From Caprella mutica (Eukaryota; Arthropoda; Malacostraca; Amphipoda; Caprellidae), in contig CANNZV010000267.1 in assembly GCA_947561585.1 (NCBI GenBank), positions 1-64,000 on the forward strand: 64,000 nucleotides of DNA. Direction: 5' to 3'. Under the pieces are notes generated by a model that was not told where the DNA came from, made no database searches, and saw only the letters and a program-made list of their open reading frames with translations. Shown here one piece after another: positions 49,095 through 57,930 of this stretch (position 1 is the first letter of the stretch; each line of letters opens with the position of its first letter). The position numbers and the translations under genes are program-made.

Positions 49095-52000
49095 ATGTTT
49101 AATACCTCTCTAAAAAAACAGCCGATAAGCGGGCTGTTTTGTCAACAAATACTCCAAAAAATTTATCTCTTAGCTTTTTTAGTGCTAAGCGTATTGATGC
49201 CTCTTTCTGCACAAATTGAAGTGACGACTAATCATAGCGATGCTCAATATGATGTCGATGAAACCATCATTTTCCAACTTTCGTCTGATGAAAGCGACTC
49301 GGTGACCTACGAAATTCGTTACGATGAATTATCGCCTGCTTTGGCTACGGGTACGCTCTACTTGCAAGCTAATCAAACGCAAAATGTCACCTTTCAATTA
49401 GACGAACCTGGTTTAGTATTTTGCTTTGCACAACAAAACGGAAACGAAGCGCTTGGTGGGGCTTTAGTGGAGGCTAATGCTATTCTTCCTTTGGAGGACG
49501 AACCGGACGATTTTGATGCTTTTTGGAATGGGCTGCGCAATCAAATCAACAATGTGCCATTAGATGCTGATTTAGACTTCTATGAAGAAGATGATGGTAT
49601 CGAAACCTATCGAATAAATCTCGGAAATATTGATAACCGTCGCGTATATGGCTGGATAACAATACCCCCAGGGGATGGCCCATTTCCAGCTATTATCACC
49701 ATGCCTGCTTATGGCAGTGGCGCAATTTCCAAAGCACAAGATTTGGCGGATAAACTGGAAGTGATTTCCATTTCATTAAGTGTACATAATGTGCCCGCAG
49801 GACAAACAGACCCCGATGCTTACGATGATAATAACATGGCTGACCCTGACGAATATTACTATAGATACGGCGTTTTAGGCGGCTTACAGGCTATAGAGTA
49901 CCTGTTTACACGTGCTGATTTTGATGGTGAAAATATTGGTGTGACGGGGGCAAGTCAAGGCGGTGGTTTGGCTTTAATGTTGGCTGGTTTGGACGATAGA
50001 ATTGATGTATTGGCAATTAGTGCGCCTGCATTATGCCAGCATGTAGGTATGAAATACGATAAAGCAAGTGGTTTCCCACAATACATTCATCGGTCTCGTA
50101 CGCAATTTAATGACCCCGCTCACGAGACAGCGACGGTAGCTGCCAGTAAGTATTATGATGCTAGTTATTTTGCTAATCGCTATGATGGGCCGGCTTTAGT
50201 TTCTGTGAATTATCGAGATTTAATCACGCCAGCCGCTACAAATTTTGCGGCAATAAATGGATTACGCGGACAAACCGTAGTGGTGCATAATATCGAAGAT
50301 GGACACACGCACCCGTCGGAATATTGGAGTGGACGCTACGACTTCTTCCGTCGAGTAGTACCAGAGATGATTGTACCGCCTTATTTTGTAGGAGAAGGTT
50401 TTTGGGCGAATGCTGGCGAGGATGCAACGGCTGATATAGGCGAAAGTATTGCGCTTACAGGTGAATTTTATGAAGAGGAAGCCTTGAACTATGATTGGCC
50501 GGTGAAGTGGGAACAAATCAGTGGTCCCGGTATTGCCAACATTGCTAATCCTAATCAACGCAATACGAATGTTAATTTCGATACTGAGGGTGTTTACACC
50601 TTGAAATTAACCGCACAAAACAATGACCCACTGCAAGCAGATGCGCAATTTTTTACTATTGCAGATTATATCCAAATCACAGTTGGTGAAGGAAATGGGG
50701 GTAATGGAGGCGGAAATGATGATGATAACGCTCCTATTCTTTCCGTTTGGTTTAATGGCAATAATGCGGCGGGTTTGCCGACTTTCTTAGGCGTCGCGAA
50801 CGAACCCATCTTTGGACTCGCAGCCAATGACATATCGCTCAGCAATGGAACGGTCAGTAATTTTAATATGGTAAATAGCCAAACTTTTTCATTCACGGCT
50901 AATCCTGCACAAAATGGACCTTTGACGATTTATGTGCTTGCAAATGGGGCAGTAGATGCGGCTGGAAATGGCAATCTGATTTCTAATTTTGTACAAATCT
51001 ATTATATTTCACTAATAATTAACGACTGCGAAAATGTCACGGATGGCGGTGATATTGCCGGCGACGAAAGCAATTGCGACAGCTTTGACCCTGCTATTAT
51101 ATCAAGTATTGCATTAGCGTCTGGAGGTAATGGAACGATTGAATATCAATGGGAAAAATCCAGTAATTTAGGCGGTGCATGGATAGCCATAAACGGCGCA
51201 AATGGAACGACTTATAATCCGCCAACAATCACCGAAACGACCTATTATCGTCGAGCAGCCAAGACGAATACTTGCGAAGAATATGGCGCGCTAAGTAATG
51301 CCGTGGTGAAAAGTATTGCACCGAGTTCATCTTCAAATAATCCAAGTAATAGTCCGCAAAACTATTGCAATATAATGGCTGAAAATCCTTGGAACCAATG
51401 GATTTCGCGCGTAAAAATAGGCAATTTAGACCACAGTTCTAGTAAGGCAACTTATAATGATTTCACGGAAGAAGTACTTAATGTAGTAGCAGGCGAAAAC
51501 GGCCATATTACCCTGACGCCTGGCTCTAGTTGGTGGGAGGAAGAAACCTTCCACTGGCGTGTTTGGATTGATTTTAATGGCGATGGTGACTTTGAAGATG
51601 CCAACGAAACCCTCGTTTCTGCGGCTGGGTCAGACATTTTAGTCATTGATTATAGCGTGCCGCAAAATGTGTCGTCAGGTACGACCAGAATGCGAGTAGC
51701 CATGCAAAAAGATACGCCACCGCAGCCATGTGGTCAGCTAGAAAATGGCGAAGTAGAAGATTATACGGTGGTGCTAAGTGAGGGTGGAAGTACCCAGACT
51801 TACTGTGTCGCGCAAGGAACACAGCCGTGGAAAGAATGGATTGGTCGTGTAGAGTTAGCTAATATGGATAATTTTTCCTTCAAAGAGAGATACGCTTATT
51901 TTGCAAATAAAACAGTGACATTAGACGCAGGCGAAAACTATGACTTTATGGTTTCGCCGAGTTATTCCTACTTTAATCCACCGTCATTTTACTGGCGCGC

Positions 52001-52787
52001 ATGGATAGATTACAACCAAGATGGCGACTTTGAAGATGCCGGCGAATTAATCCTACAAAATGCCGCTAACCAACCGATAACGGAAGATATTTTCGTCCCA
52101 CTAACCGCTATGTCAGGCACTACAATCATGCGGGTTGCTATGCGTCGAGGTGCTTATCCAAGTGCTTGTGGCGAGTTCTTGTTTGGCGAAGTGGAAGATT
52201 ATCCGGTAGAAATCAATAACTGTATGGATAGCAATTTGCGTTTAGGCGCCCGTTTAGACCTTTCTGCTTATGAAGATGCACAAGCTGTTTCCGTGCTTTG
52301 GAATACGAATACCGACTATAAAAACAATCATTTTGTAGTTGAACATTCTGCCAATAATCAAGACTTTGAAGCGATAAATGAGGTGCAAAGTACGGGTAAC
52401 GGTTATTTGCCAAACCTCTACCGCAGCAGCCACGAAACACCGCAGCAAGGTTGGAACTATTACCGCATTAAGCAAGTCTATCATAATGAGGACTTTACGA
52501 CTTCAGAAGTAGCAGCAGTTTGGTTTGGAAAAGATTTAGCGGGCATCACGCCTTATCCAAACCCGACGGAAGACGAGTTGACTATTCCTATTCAACCTTA
52601 TAAAGGACAAGCCGCTAACTTGATGATTTACAATGCTTTAGGGCAAATAGTTTGGCAGCAAGACTATGCCGAAATTACGGAAAATAGTATTCAATTAAGT
52701 ACCGCCCCGTGGCAAAGTGGCGTTTACTTTTTAGTGATTGAGGTGAAAGGATTGCGACGGATAGAGCGGCATTTTGTGAAGTTGTAA
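49095..52787 (+). CDS. T9SS-exported acetyl xylan esterase-like (CE7) multidomain protein
   Basis: 1230 residues. Signal peptide (about 1-36, ending PLSAQ after a long hydrophobic run); small beta domain (about 37-125); CE7/AXE1-type alpha/beta hydrolase (about 128-425) with nucleophile S287 in GASQGGG, D375 in VNYRDL and H404 in EDGHTHP; a PKD-like domain (about 433-528); an Ig-like module (about 644-742, IEYQWEKS); two GEVED domains (about 756-893 and 902-1042); and a T9SS sorting domain (about 1149-1230, PYPNPTEDELTIPI). CE7 enzymes remove acetyl groups from oligosaccharides. Export and GEVED modules suggest action on plant or algal polymers at the cell surface. The triad is complete. Confidence 0.9.
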   Translation: MFNTSLKKQPISGLFCQQILQKIYLLAFLVLSVLMPLSAQIEVTTNHSDAQYDVDETIIFQLSSDESDSVTYEIRYDELSPALATGTLYLQANQTQNVTFQLDEPGLVFCFAQQNGNEALGGALVEANAILPLEDEPDDFDAFWNGLRNQINNVPLDADLDFYEEDDGIETYRINLGNIDNRRVYGWITIPPGDGPFPAIITMPAYGSGAISKAQDLADKLEVISISLSVHNVPAGQTDPDAYDDNNMADPDEYYYRYGVLGGLQAIEYLFTRADFDGENIGVTGASQGGGLALMLAGLDDRIDVLAISAPALCQHVGMKYDKASGFPQYIHRSRTQFNDPAHETATVAASKYYDASYFANRYDGPALVSVNYRDLITPAATNFAAINGLRGQTVVVHNIEDGHTHPSEYWSGRYDFFRRVVPEMIVPPYFVGEGFWANAGEDATADIGESIALTGEFYEEEALNYDWPVKWEQISGPGIANIANPNQRNTNVNFDTEGVYTLKLTAQNNDPLQADAQFFTIADYIQITVGEGNGGNGGGNDDDNAPILSVWFNGNNAAGLPTFLGVANEPIFGLAANDISLSNGTVSNFNMVNSQTFSFTANPAQNGPLTIYVLANGAVDAAGNGNLISNFVQIYYISLIINDCENVTDGGDIAGDESNCDSFDPAIISSIALASGGNGTIEYQWEKSSNLGGAWIAINGANGTTYNPPTITETTYYRRAAKTNTCEEYGALSNAVVKSIAPSSSSNNPSNSPQNYCNIMAENPWNQWISRVKIGNLDHSSSKATYNDFTEEVLNVVAGENGHITLTPGSSWWEEETFHWRVWIDFNGDGDFEDANETLVSAAGSDILVIDYSVPQNVSSGTTRMRVAMQKDTPPQPCGQLENGEVEDYTVVLSEGGSTQTYCVAQGTQPWKEWIGRVELANMDNFSFKERYAYFANKTVTLDAGENYDFMVSPSYSYFNPPSFYWRAWIDYNQDGDFEDAGELILQNAANQPITEDIFVPLTAMSGTTIMRVAMRRGAYPSACGEFLFGEVEDYPVEINNCMDSNLRLGARLDLSAYEDAQAVSVLWNTNTDYKNNHFVVEHSANNQDFEAINEVQSTGNGYLPNLYRSSHETPQQGWNYYRIKQVYHNEDFTTSEVAAVWFGKDLAGITPYPNPTEDELTIPIQPYKGQAANLMIYNALGQIVWQQDYAEITENSIQLSTAPWQSGVYFLVIEVKGLRRIERHFVKL

Positions 52788-52811
52788 ATGGTTGTTTTTA
52801 TAAAATTTTAT

Positions 52812-52855
52812 AGGATAGGGCATACTTGATAAGCGAGTATGCCCTATCCTTTTTC
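52812..52855 (+). terminator. intrinsic terminator
   Basis: aggatagggcatact (52812-52826) pairs perfectly with agtatgccctatcct (52836-52850) and is followed by ttttt, 25 bases after the esterase stop. Confidence 0.9.
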
Positions 52856-53192
52856 TGGTGATTTTGAATGTTATTATTTTATAATTTATATTTTTGGAGA
52901 TAAGTTTTTATGTTTACGGGGGATTTGTGTTGGGAATACTCTGTCTGTTTAGATTGAGTATTTTGTGCGTGAATCTATATTGAAAATAACGACTTAGTAA
53001 CGATGAAATAACAGAGGCAAATGGAATAGCAAAGGAGATAATTGAAAATCTATCCGCTAGAGCGAGACTGTGCCTCGTTTATAAATTCCTAAGGCCTCTG
53101 GCGGCTTAGGAATGGTTCAAAAATAAATTACCATTCTTGGCTGCTTCTTTTACGCTCATGCCTCCCGTCCGCTTTGCGGTTCATTCGTTTGA
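52856..53192. other. intergenic stretch before the broken HipA-like gene
   Basis: No intact gene. attcctaaggcc and ggcttaggaat form a hairpin near 53085-53114. The missing 5' part of the following kinase-like gene is not here in any frame. Confidence 0.5.
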
Positions 53193-53522
53193 ATGTTATG
53201 GCTGATAGACCACGGGGCAAGTTTGTATTTTCATCATAATTGGGCAACTTGGGAAAACCATCTAAGCCGCACGTTTCCGAGTATAAAAGACCATGTGCTA
53301 CTGGAGCGCGCTCATCATTTGACGGAAGCTGCCGAAGTCATTAAGCAATCCATCAACAAGGAAAAATTGGCTGAAATAGTGGCTTTAATACCCGAAGATT
53401 GGTTGATGGAGGAGGCGATGTCTATGACGACAAGCGAGCGGAGGACTGCTTATTTTGAATTTTTAAGTAGCAAGTTGAACAAAATTGATGTACTAGCAAA
53501 AGAAGCCTCAGATGCAAAATAA
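53193..53522 (+). pseudogene. HipA-like kinase, C-terminal fragment
   Basis: 109 codons matching only the C-terminal part of the HipA-family kinases found beside DUF3037 genes. The frame begins directly in the conserved LWLIDHGASLYFHHNW segment, where the catalytic-loop-like and metal-binding aspartate would be, so the ATP-binding N-terminal lobe (roughly 150 residues) is gone. The remainder runs intact to a stop that overlaps the next gene by 11 bases. It is probably inactive as a kinase, although the overlap may still couple translation of its partner. Confidence 0.7.
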
Positions 53523-53895
53523 AGTAACCTACGAGTTTGCGGTGATTAGATTAGTGCCCAAAGTGGAGCGCGAGGAATTTTTGAATATTGGAGTTATTTT
53601 ATATTCAAATCGGAAGAAATACTTGGGCATTAAATACAAAATTGATGGAGACCGAATAAAGGCTTTTTCCAGCGAAGTCGATACCGATATGATTCATAAA
53701 TACTTGGAAGCATGGGAAGCCATCTGCAAAGGCGACCCCGATGGTGGACGGATGGGCAAGTTTGATATGGCTTTACGCTTTCGGTGGTTGGTGGCTTCTC
53801 GGAGTACGATTATTCAAAGTTCTAAGACGCATCCGGGGCTTTGTGAGCAGCCGGAGGAGGTGTTGGAGGATATTTTTAGACGCTATGTGCTTTGA
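53512..53895 (+). CDS. DUF3037 family protein
   Basis: 127 residues, matching the DUF3037 pattern: YEFAVIRLVPKVEREEFLNIGVILY (cited in part, residues 7-20), then FSSEVDTDMI and the C-terminal RFRWLVASRSTIIQSSKTHPG. The function is unknown. In other bacteria it is regularly the partner of a HipA-like kinase gene just upstream, the arrangement seen here, and the 11-base overlap indicates one transcript. Cytoplasmic. As the kinase is truncated, this gene may be a survivor of a decayed pair. Confidence 0.85.
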   Translation: MQNKVTYEFAVIRLVPKVEREEFLNIGVILYSNRKKYLGIKYKIDGDRIKAFSSEVDTDMIHKYLEAWEAICKGDPDGGRMGKFDMALRFRWLVASRSTIIQSSKTHPGLCEQPEEVLEDIFRRYVL

Positions 53896-54227
53896 TATTA
53901 AAACTAAACAAACCATAAACGAACATGAGTCATCCCGAATTTTCTGAGAGGTGATTCTTTGAGGCATCGAGCCTCAAAAAATCAAAAGGGGGGCTAAGGC
54001 GAACATCCCCTGCTTGACTAATCCAAAAAGGATAGACCGAAGTCGGTATTTGGGTTAAACCAATGGTCAATAGTCCGTTGTAAGGGGATTTGTAGAGAAA
54101 AATGCTCCCTGTTCAAATGACGGAGTTACTTTTTCGTAGTTACTTAAATCTTTACTTTGTCAATTAAAAGCAACTAAACTCCGCTTTATATAGCGAATAT
54201 TCGCTGGATATTGCCGATATTTGCCCC
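53896..54227. other. intergenic stretch, no gene
   Basis: ttgaggc/gcctcaa forms a small hairpin near 53957-53976. Otherwise AT-rich DNA with nothing recognisable. Confidence 0.5.
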
Positions 54228-55235
54228 ATGAAATTCATTAGTAAGCTATTCAAATACATAGGCATCTTTTTATTGGTTTTAATTGCTGTTTATCTACTCG
54301 GGCCGCGACCGGATTATCCTGATTTTACAGGAAAAATAAGTCCATTGTCTTTGTCATTGAATGAATTGGAAACACACATTCAAACACAAAACGCAGCTAT
54401 TGAAAATCTAAAAGAAGACAATGAAACCCGCCTTATCTGGGCAGATAGTATGCGCAAAACGCCTTATGCACTGGTTTATTTGCACGGCTTTTCGGCAAGC
54501 CCACAGGAAGGTTATCCTACCAATGTAGCGTTTGCGAAACGCTATGGAATGAACTATTACGCGCCCATTTTAGCGGGACATGGCGTAGAAGGAGAAGATG
54601 TTTTTCTAAATGTGACGCCAGCAGATTGGATTAATTCTGCCAAAGAAGCGATTGCTATTGGGCAGTTAATTGGCGAAAAAGTAATCGTCATGTCGTGCAG
54701 CACAGGTAGCACGCTTTCCGTCTATTTAGCTGCCGAAAATCCCGACCAAATAACCGCACAAATCATGTATTCGCCCAATATTGACCTCCATGACCCAACC
54801 AGCGAATTACTCACTATGCCTTGGGGCGAACAAATACTCAAACAAATGGTCGGCGAACGTCGGCATAGTCGAGGTTCTACCGCAGGCGAACGTTATAAAT
54901 ATACAACCCAAAGCTATCGAGTAGAGGGCATCATCGCTCTCAAGGCACTTATTGAAGCGACGATGACAGATGCTGTTTTTGCTAAAAACAACAAGCCCTA
55001 TTTCATCGGTTATTGGTACAAAAATGAGGAGCAATGCGACCGTATTATCTCCATTCCTGACATCGAATACTTTGATGAACACAGTGCCACTCCAAAAGGT
55101 GAAAAATGGCTGATGGCGTTTCCAAATGCCAATACGCACGTTGTGCCATCGGGCTTGCATAATGCGAATTTAGAAGAGGTACAAAAAGCCACCTACGACT
55201 TTGCAGAGCAAGTGTTGGGCTTAAAAGCAAAATAA
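54228..55235 (+). CDS. membrane-anchored alpha/beta hydrolase
   Basis: 335 residues. One N-terminal transmembrane helix (about 9-26) anchors the protein. The hydrolase fold follows with LVYLHGFSASP (oxyanion region), a nucleophile-elbow-like MSCSTGST with S158, and a C-terminal THVVPSGLHNANLEE where the histidine is expected. The elbow reads CSTG rather than the usual GxSxG, so the family is a divergent lipase/carboxylesterase. The substrate is unknown. It is followed by a 14-bp inverted repeat and then the monooxygenase gene. Confidence 0.8.
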   Translation: MKFISKLFKYIGIFLLVLIAVYLLGPRPDYPDFTGKISPLSLSLNELETHIQTQNAAIENLKEDNETRLIWADSMRKTPYALVYLHGFSASPQEGYPTNVAFAKRYGMNYYAPILAGHGVEGEDVFLNVTPADWINSAKEAIAIGQLIGEKVIVMSCSTGSTLSVYLAAENPDQITAQIMYSPNIDLHDPTSELLTMPWGEQILKQMVGERRHSRGSTAGERYKYTTQSYRVEGIIALKALIEATMTDAVFAKNNKPYFIGYWYKNEEQCDRIISIPDIEYFDEHSATPKGEKWLMAFPNANTHVVPSGLHNANLEEVQKATYDFAEQVLGLKAK

Positions 55236-55245
55236 ATTTTCGATG

Positions 55246-55290
55246 GACGAAGTACGATTTTCGAGTATCTCCCGTCAATCGTACTTCGTC
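55246..55290. repeat. 14-bp inverted repeat between hydrolase and monooxygenase genes
   Basis: gacgaagtacgatt (55246-55259) and aatcgtacttcgtc (55277-55290) are perfect complements with a 17-base loop. It may terminate or shape the transcript. No T-run follows. Confidence 0.65.
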
Positions 55291-55310
55291 AATCGTACAT
55301 CAAAAATAGT

Positions 55311-56459
55311 ATGATTAACATTCGTTCAAAAGACCTAGATGGCGCAGAAATCAGTTGGTTTGCGCCCATCTGCAATGGTGATACCGACTTTCTTGGCGAA
55401 ATGCCCAACGAATATAAAAGCTCCTGGGAAAACGCCTCGCGTATTCTACAAACTGCTGATAAACTGGGCTACCGCAATATTTTATGTCCGTCCAGTTATC
55501 AAGTCGGGCAAGATACCTGGACGTTTGCGACCGCAAATGCGGCATTGACCAATAATATTAATTTGTTGCCTGCCATACGTTGCGGAGAGGTGCATCCGCC
55601 CATGTTAGCGCGTGCAGTTGCGACGCTTGACCATATCTTAAAAGGACGTTTAACCCTCAATATTATCTCTTCCAATCAGCCGGGCGAAGACCTGTCGTCG
55701 GAGGCACGTTATCAGCGGTCGCGAGAAGTGATTTCGATATTGAAACAAGCGTGGACGCAAGATGAAATTGACTTTCAAGGCGAGTTTTATAAGTTTAAAT
55801 TGCCGACCGAACCTATTAAGCCTTATCAGCAAAATGGCGGGCCATTGCTTTATTTTGGGGGCTATTCGCCGGCAGGCGTTGACCTTTGTGCCGAGCATTG
55901 TGATGTCTATTTGATGTGGCCCGAAACGGAGGAAAAACTACAAGGCTTAATGCAAAATATGAGCAATAAAGCCGCCGAATATGGTCGCGAAGTGGACTTT
56001 GGTTTGCGTATTCACGTCATTGTGCGCGAAACGGAAGCGGAGGCGCGCGCTTACGCCAAAAAACTGATGTCAAAACTAGATGCAAAAATCGGTAAAGAGA
56101 TAAGAGAACGCGCCTTAGATGCGAAGTCTTACGGTGTTTCGCGGCAAGCGGATATGCGTACTTTATCGGATGAGGAAGGTTATGTAGAATCGAATTTGTG
56201 GACGGGAATTGGGCGCGCACGTTCGGGTTGTGGTGCAGCATTAGTGGGCAATCCCGGCCAAATAGTCGCCAAAATAGAGCGTTATATGGAAATGGGTATG
56301 CGTTCCTTTATTTTCTCGGGCTACCCGCATTTAGACGAGTGTAAATTGTTTGCGAAGCATGTTTTACCGCGCCTGAAAACGGTGTCTTTGCCGCGTGTAT
56401 TGGGACGTATTCCGAAGATTGAACCATTGACACCTTTGGCAGCAGGGGAGCGAAAATAA
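55311..56459 (+). CDS. LLM class flavin-dependent monooxygenase (SsuD-like)
   Basis: 382 residues, a TIM barrel of the luciferase-like monooxygenase superfamily. It resembles alkanesulfonate monooxygenase: ISWFAPICNGDTD at the start, LLPAIRCGEVHPPMLARAVATLDH (cited in part), LNIISSNQPGEDL (about 118-130), and GMRSFIFSGYPHLDECKLFAKHVLP near the end. It needs FMNH2 from a separate reductase. A flavin reductase-like gene lies 36 kb away in this window, but no link can be shown. The sulfonate specificity is inferred by similarity. Starts at ATG 55311. Confidence 0.88.
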   Translation: MINIRSKDLDGAEISWFAPICNGDTDFLGEMPNEYKSSWENASRILQTADKLGYRNILCPSSYQVGQDTWTFATANAALTNNINLLPAIRCGEVHPPMLARAVATLDHILKGRLTLNIISSNQPGEDLSSEARYQRSREVISILKQAWTQDEIDFQGEFYKFKLPTEPIKPYQQNGGPLLYFGGYSPAGVDLCAEHCDVYLMWPETEEKLQGLMQNMSNKAAEYGREVDFGLRIHVIVRETEAEARAYAKKLMSKLDAKIGKEIRERALDAKSYGVSRQADMRTLSDEEGYVESNLWTGIGRARSGCGAALVGNPGQIVAKIERYMEMGMRSFIFSGYPHLDECKLFAKHVLPRLKTVSLPRVLGRIPKIEPLTPLAAGERK

Positions 56460-56602
56460 TGTACCCCGTACGGGGTCGCGCCCTAGCGCGAAAGTACACG
56501 TTTTATTCGCTAATTTATTTAGCTAAGCAGCTAATTATACGAGCACTTTTGCTCTTCGAGCAAGCCCGCAGCAGGAGCTACGGGGTACAAAATAACACAA
56601 AA
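56460..56602. repeat. short palindromes in the gap before the third desaturase gene
   Basis: accccgtacggggt (56463-56476) is a perfect palindrome, and tacggggtac recurs near 56579 with inverted complement at the left, so the whole gap may fold into one long stem. Confidence 0.55.
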
Positions 56603-57820
56603 ATGAACTTAAATCCAGTCATCTTAGCCATTCCGATGTTCTTTACCTTGATGGCTATTGAACTCGTTTACGAAAGTATTACGAAGCGCAAAACGTACCG
56701 CCTGAACGACTCGATTACCAACATCAGTACGGGGACTTTACAGCAATTGACCAACACCTTCAAGACCTTGATAAAAATCGGATTATATGCGGCGGTCTAT
56801 CAATATTTCGCGCTATTTACGTGGCAAGAAGGTTGGCTAACTTTTGCTGCCGCGATGATTGGCTGGGATTTTTGTTACTATTGGGAGCATCGTATGGCGC
56901 ACGAAGTGAGCCTCTTTTGGGGCGGGCATTCGGTGCATCATCAAAGCGAAGAATACAATCTTTCTGTTGCGCTTCGGCAGACTTCGACGGGCTTTATTTG
57001 GGGCTTACCGTTTTTCTTGCCGATGGCAATTTTAGGCATTCCACCGGAGCAAATGGTCTTGGCGGGTGGACTGAATTTACTCTACCAATTTTGGATACAT
57101 ACGGAGCATATTAACAAGATGCCGCGTTGGTTTGAATATCTGCTCAATACGCCTTCCCATCACCGCGTACATCATGGTCGCGACCCGAAATATTTGGATA
57201 AAAACTATGCGGGTATTCTCATGGTTTGGGACCGTATTTTTGGAACATTTAAAGCAGAGGAAGAACGCCCACATTATGGCACGACACAACCGCTCAATTC
57301 ATGGAATCCCGTCTATGCAAATTTTGCGCATTATATCCACTTATTTAAGCAAACTAAAAAGGCGAGAACGATGGGCGATGCCCTAAAAATGCTCTACAAG
57401 CCACCGGGTTGGATGCCCGACTATTTGGGTGGCTATCAGGCTGTGCCAGAAGTAGATACGAATTACCAAAAATATAATCGAACGACTAATATGCGCATCA
57501 ATTGGTATATCTTTATCCAATTTTTAGCGGCGGCAGTGATTAATGGGTTTTACTTTTTTACCTTTAAAAATATGGAGGTGGAAGTGCAGGTCGCCTTCGG
57601 TATTTGGATAGTCGTGACGACCTTGTTATTTGGCTTTCTATTCGAGGTGGAAAAGTCGTGGCCGACGTGGTTGGAAGTGGGGCGTTTGGTGGCTATTCCG
57701 GTGGGCTTGTTTTGGTTGATGGACTTTGGGTATTTGGTGCCGATTTGGGGCTTGGTATTGGGGGCGGTGTTTGCGATTTTGAGTGTGTTTGTTTTGTGGT
57801 TTTTGAAGAGGGGAAAATAA
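56603..57820 (+). CDS. sterol desaturase family protein (paralogue of the gene at 10327-11559)
   Basis: 405 residues from ATG 56603 (MNLNPVILAIPMFF); a longer frame reaching into the monooxygenase stop region is rejected because it translates palindromic DNA. Histidine boxes: WEHRMAHEVSLFWGGHSVHHQSEE (cited in parts: WEHRMAHE and HSVHHQSEE) and SHHRVHHGRDPKYLDKNYAG. The catalytic domain is followed by a C-terminal membrane region, as in the paralogue. It is an integral membrane di-iron hydroxylase/desaturase of unknown lipid substrate. Its stop is followed by a family-D-like palindrome and the converging acyltransferase gene. Confidence 0.87.
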   Translation: MNLNPVILAIPMFFTLMAIELVYESITKRKTYRLNDSITNISTGTLQQLTNTFKTLIKIGLYAAVYQYFALFTWQEGWLTFAAAMIGWDFCYYWEHRMAHEVSLFWGGHSVHHQSEEYNLSVALRQTSTGFIWGLPFFLPMAILGIPPEQMVLAGGLNLLYQFWIHTEHINKMPRWFEYLLNTPSHHRVHHGRDPKYLDKNYAGILMVWDRIFGTFKAEEERPHYGTTQPLNSWNPVYANFAHYIHLFKQTKKARTMGDALKMLYKPPGWMPDYLGGYQAVPEVDTNYQKYNRTTNMRINWYIFIQFLAAAVINGFYFFTFKNMEVEVQVAFGIWIVVTTLLFGFLFEVEKSWPTWLEVGRLVAIPVGLFWLMDFGYLVPIWGLVLGAVFAILSVFVLWFLKRGK

Positions 57821-57823
57821 ATT

Positions 57824-57930
57824 TTTTGACAATTTTTGCAAAAGCAGCGACTAAATAAATGTGCTCGGACTAGCAGCCCATTTAAGACAGCGTTCATTTT
57901 TCAAAAGATATCAAAGAACCAAAACTAATC
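57824..57930. repeat. palindromic element resembling family D
   Basis: ttttttgacaatttttgcaaaagcagcg on the left (start and end parts: ttgacaatttttgcaaaa) is weakly mirrored on the right by cgttcatttttcaaaagat, and aagaacc follows. It has the same opening word as copies at 45838 and 60122 but a different centre. Confidence 0.5.

Noticed and set aside
56459..56602. N-terminal extension of the third desaturase
   Set aside because: It translates a palindromic gap beginning at the previous gene's stop. The homologous part starts at ATG 56603.
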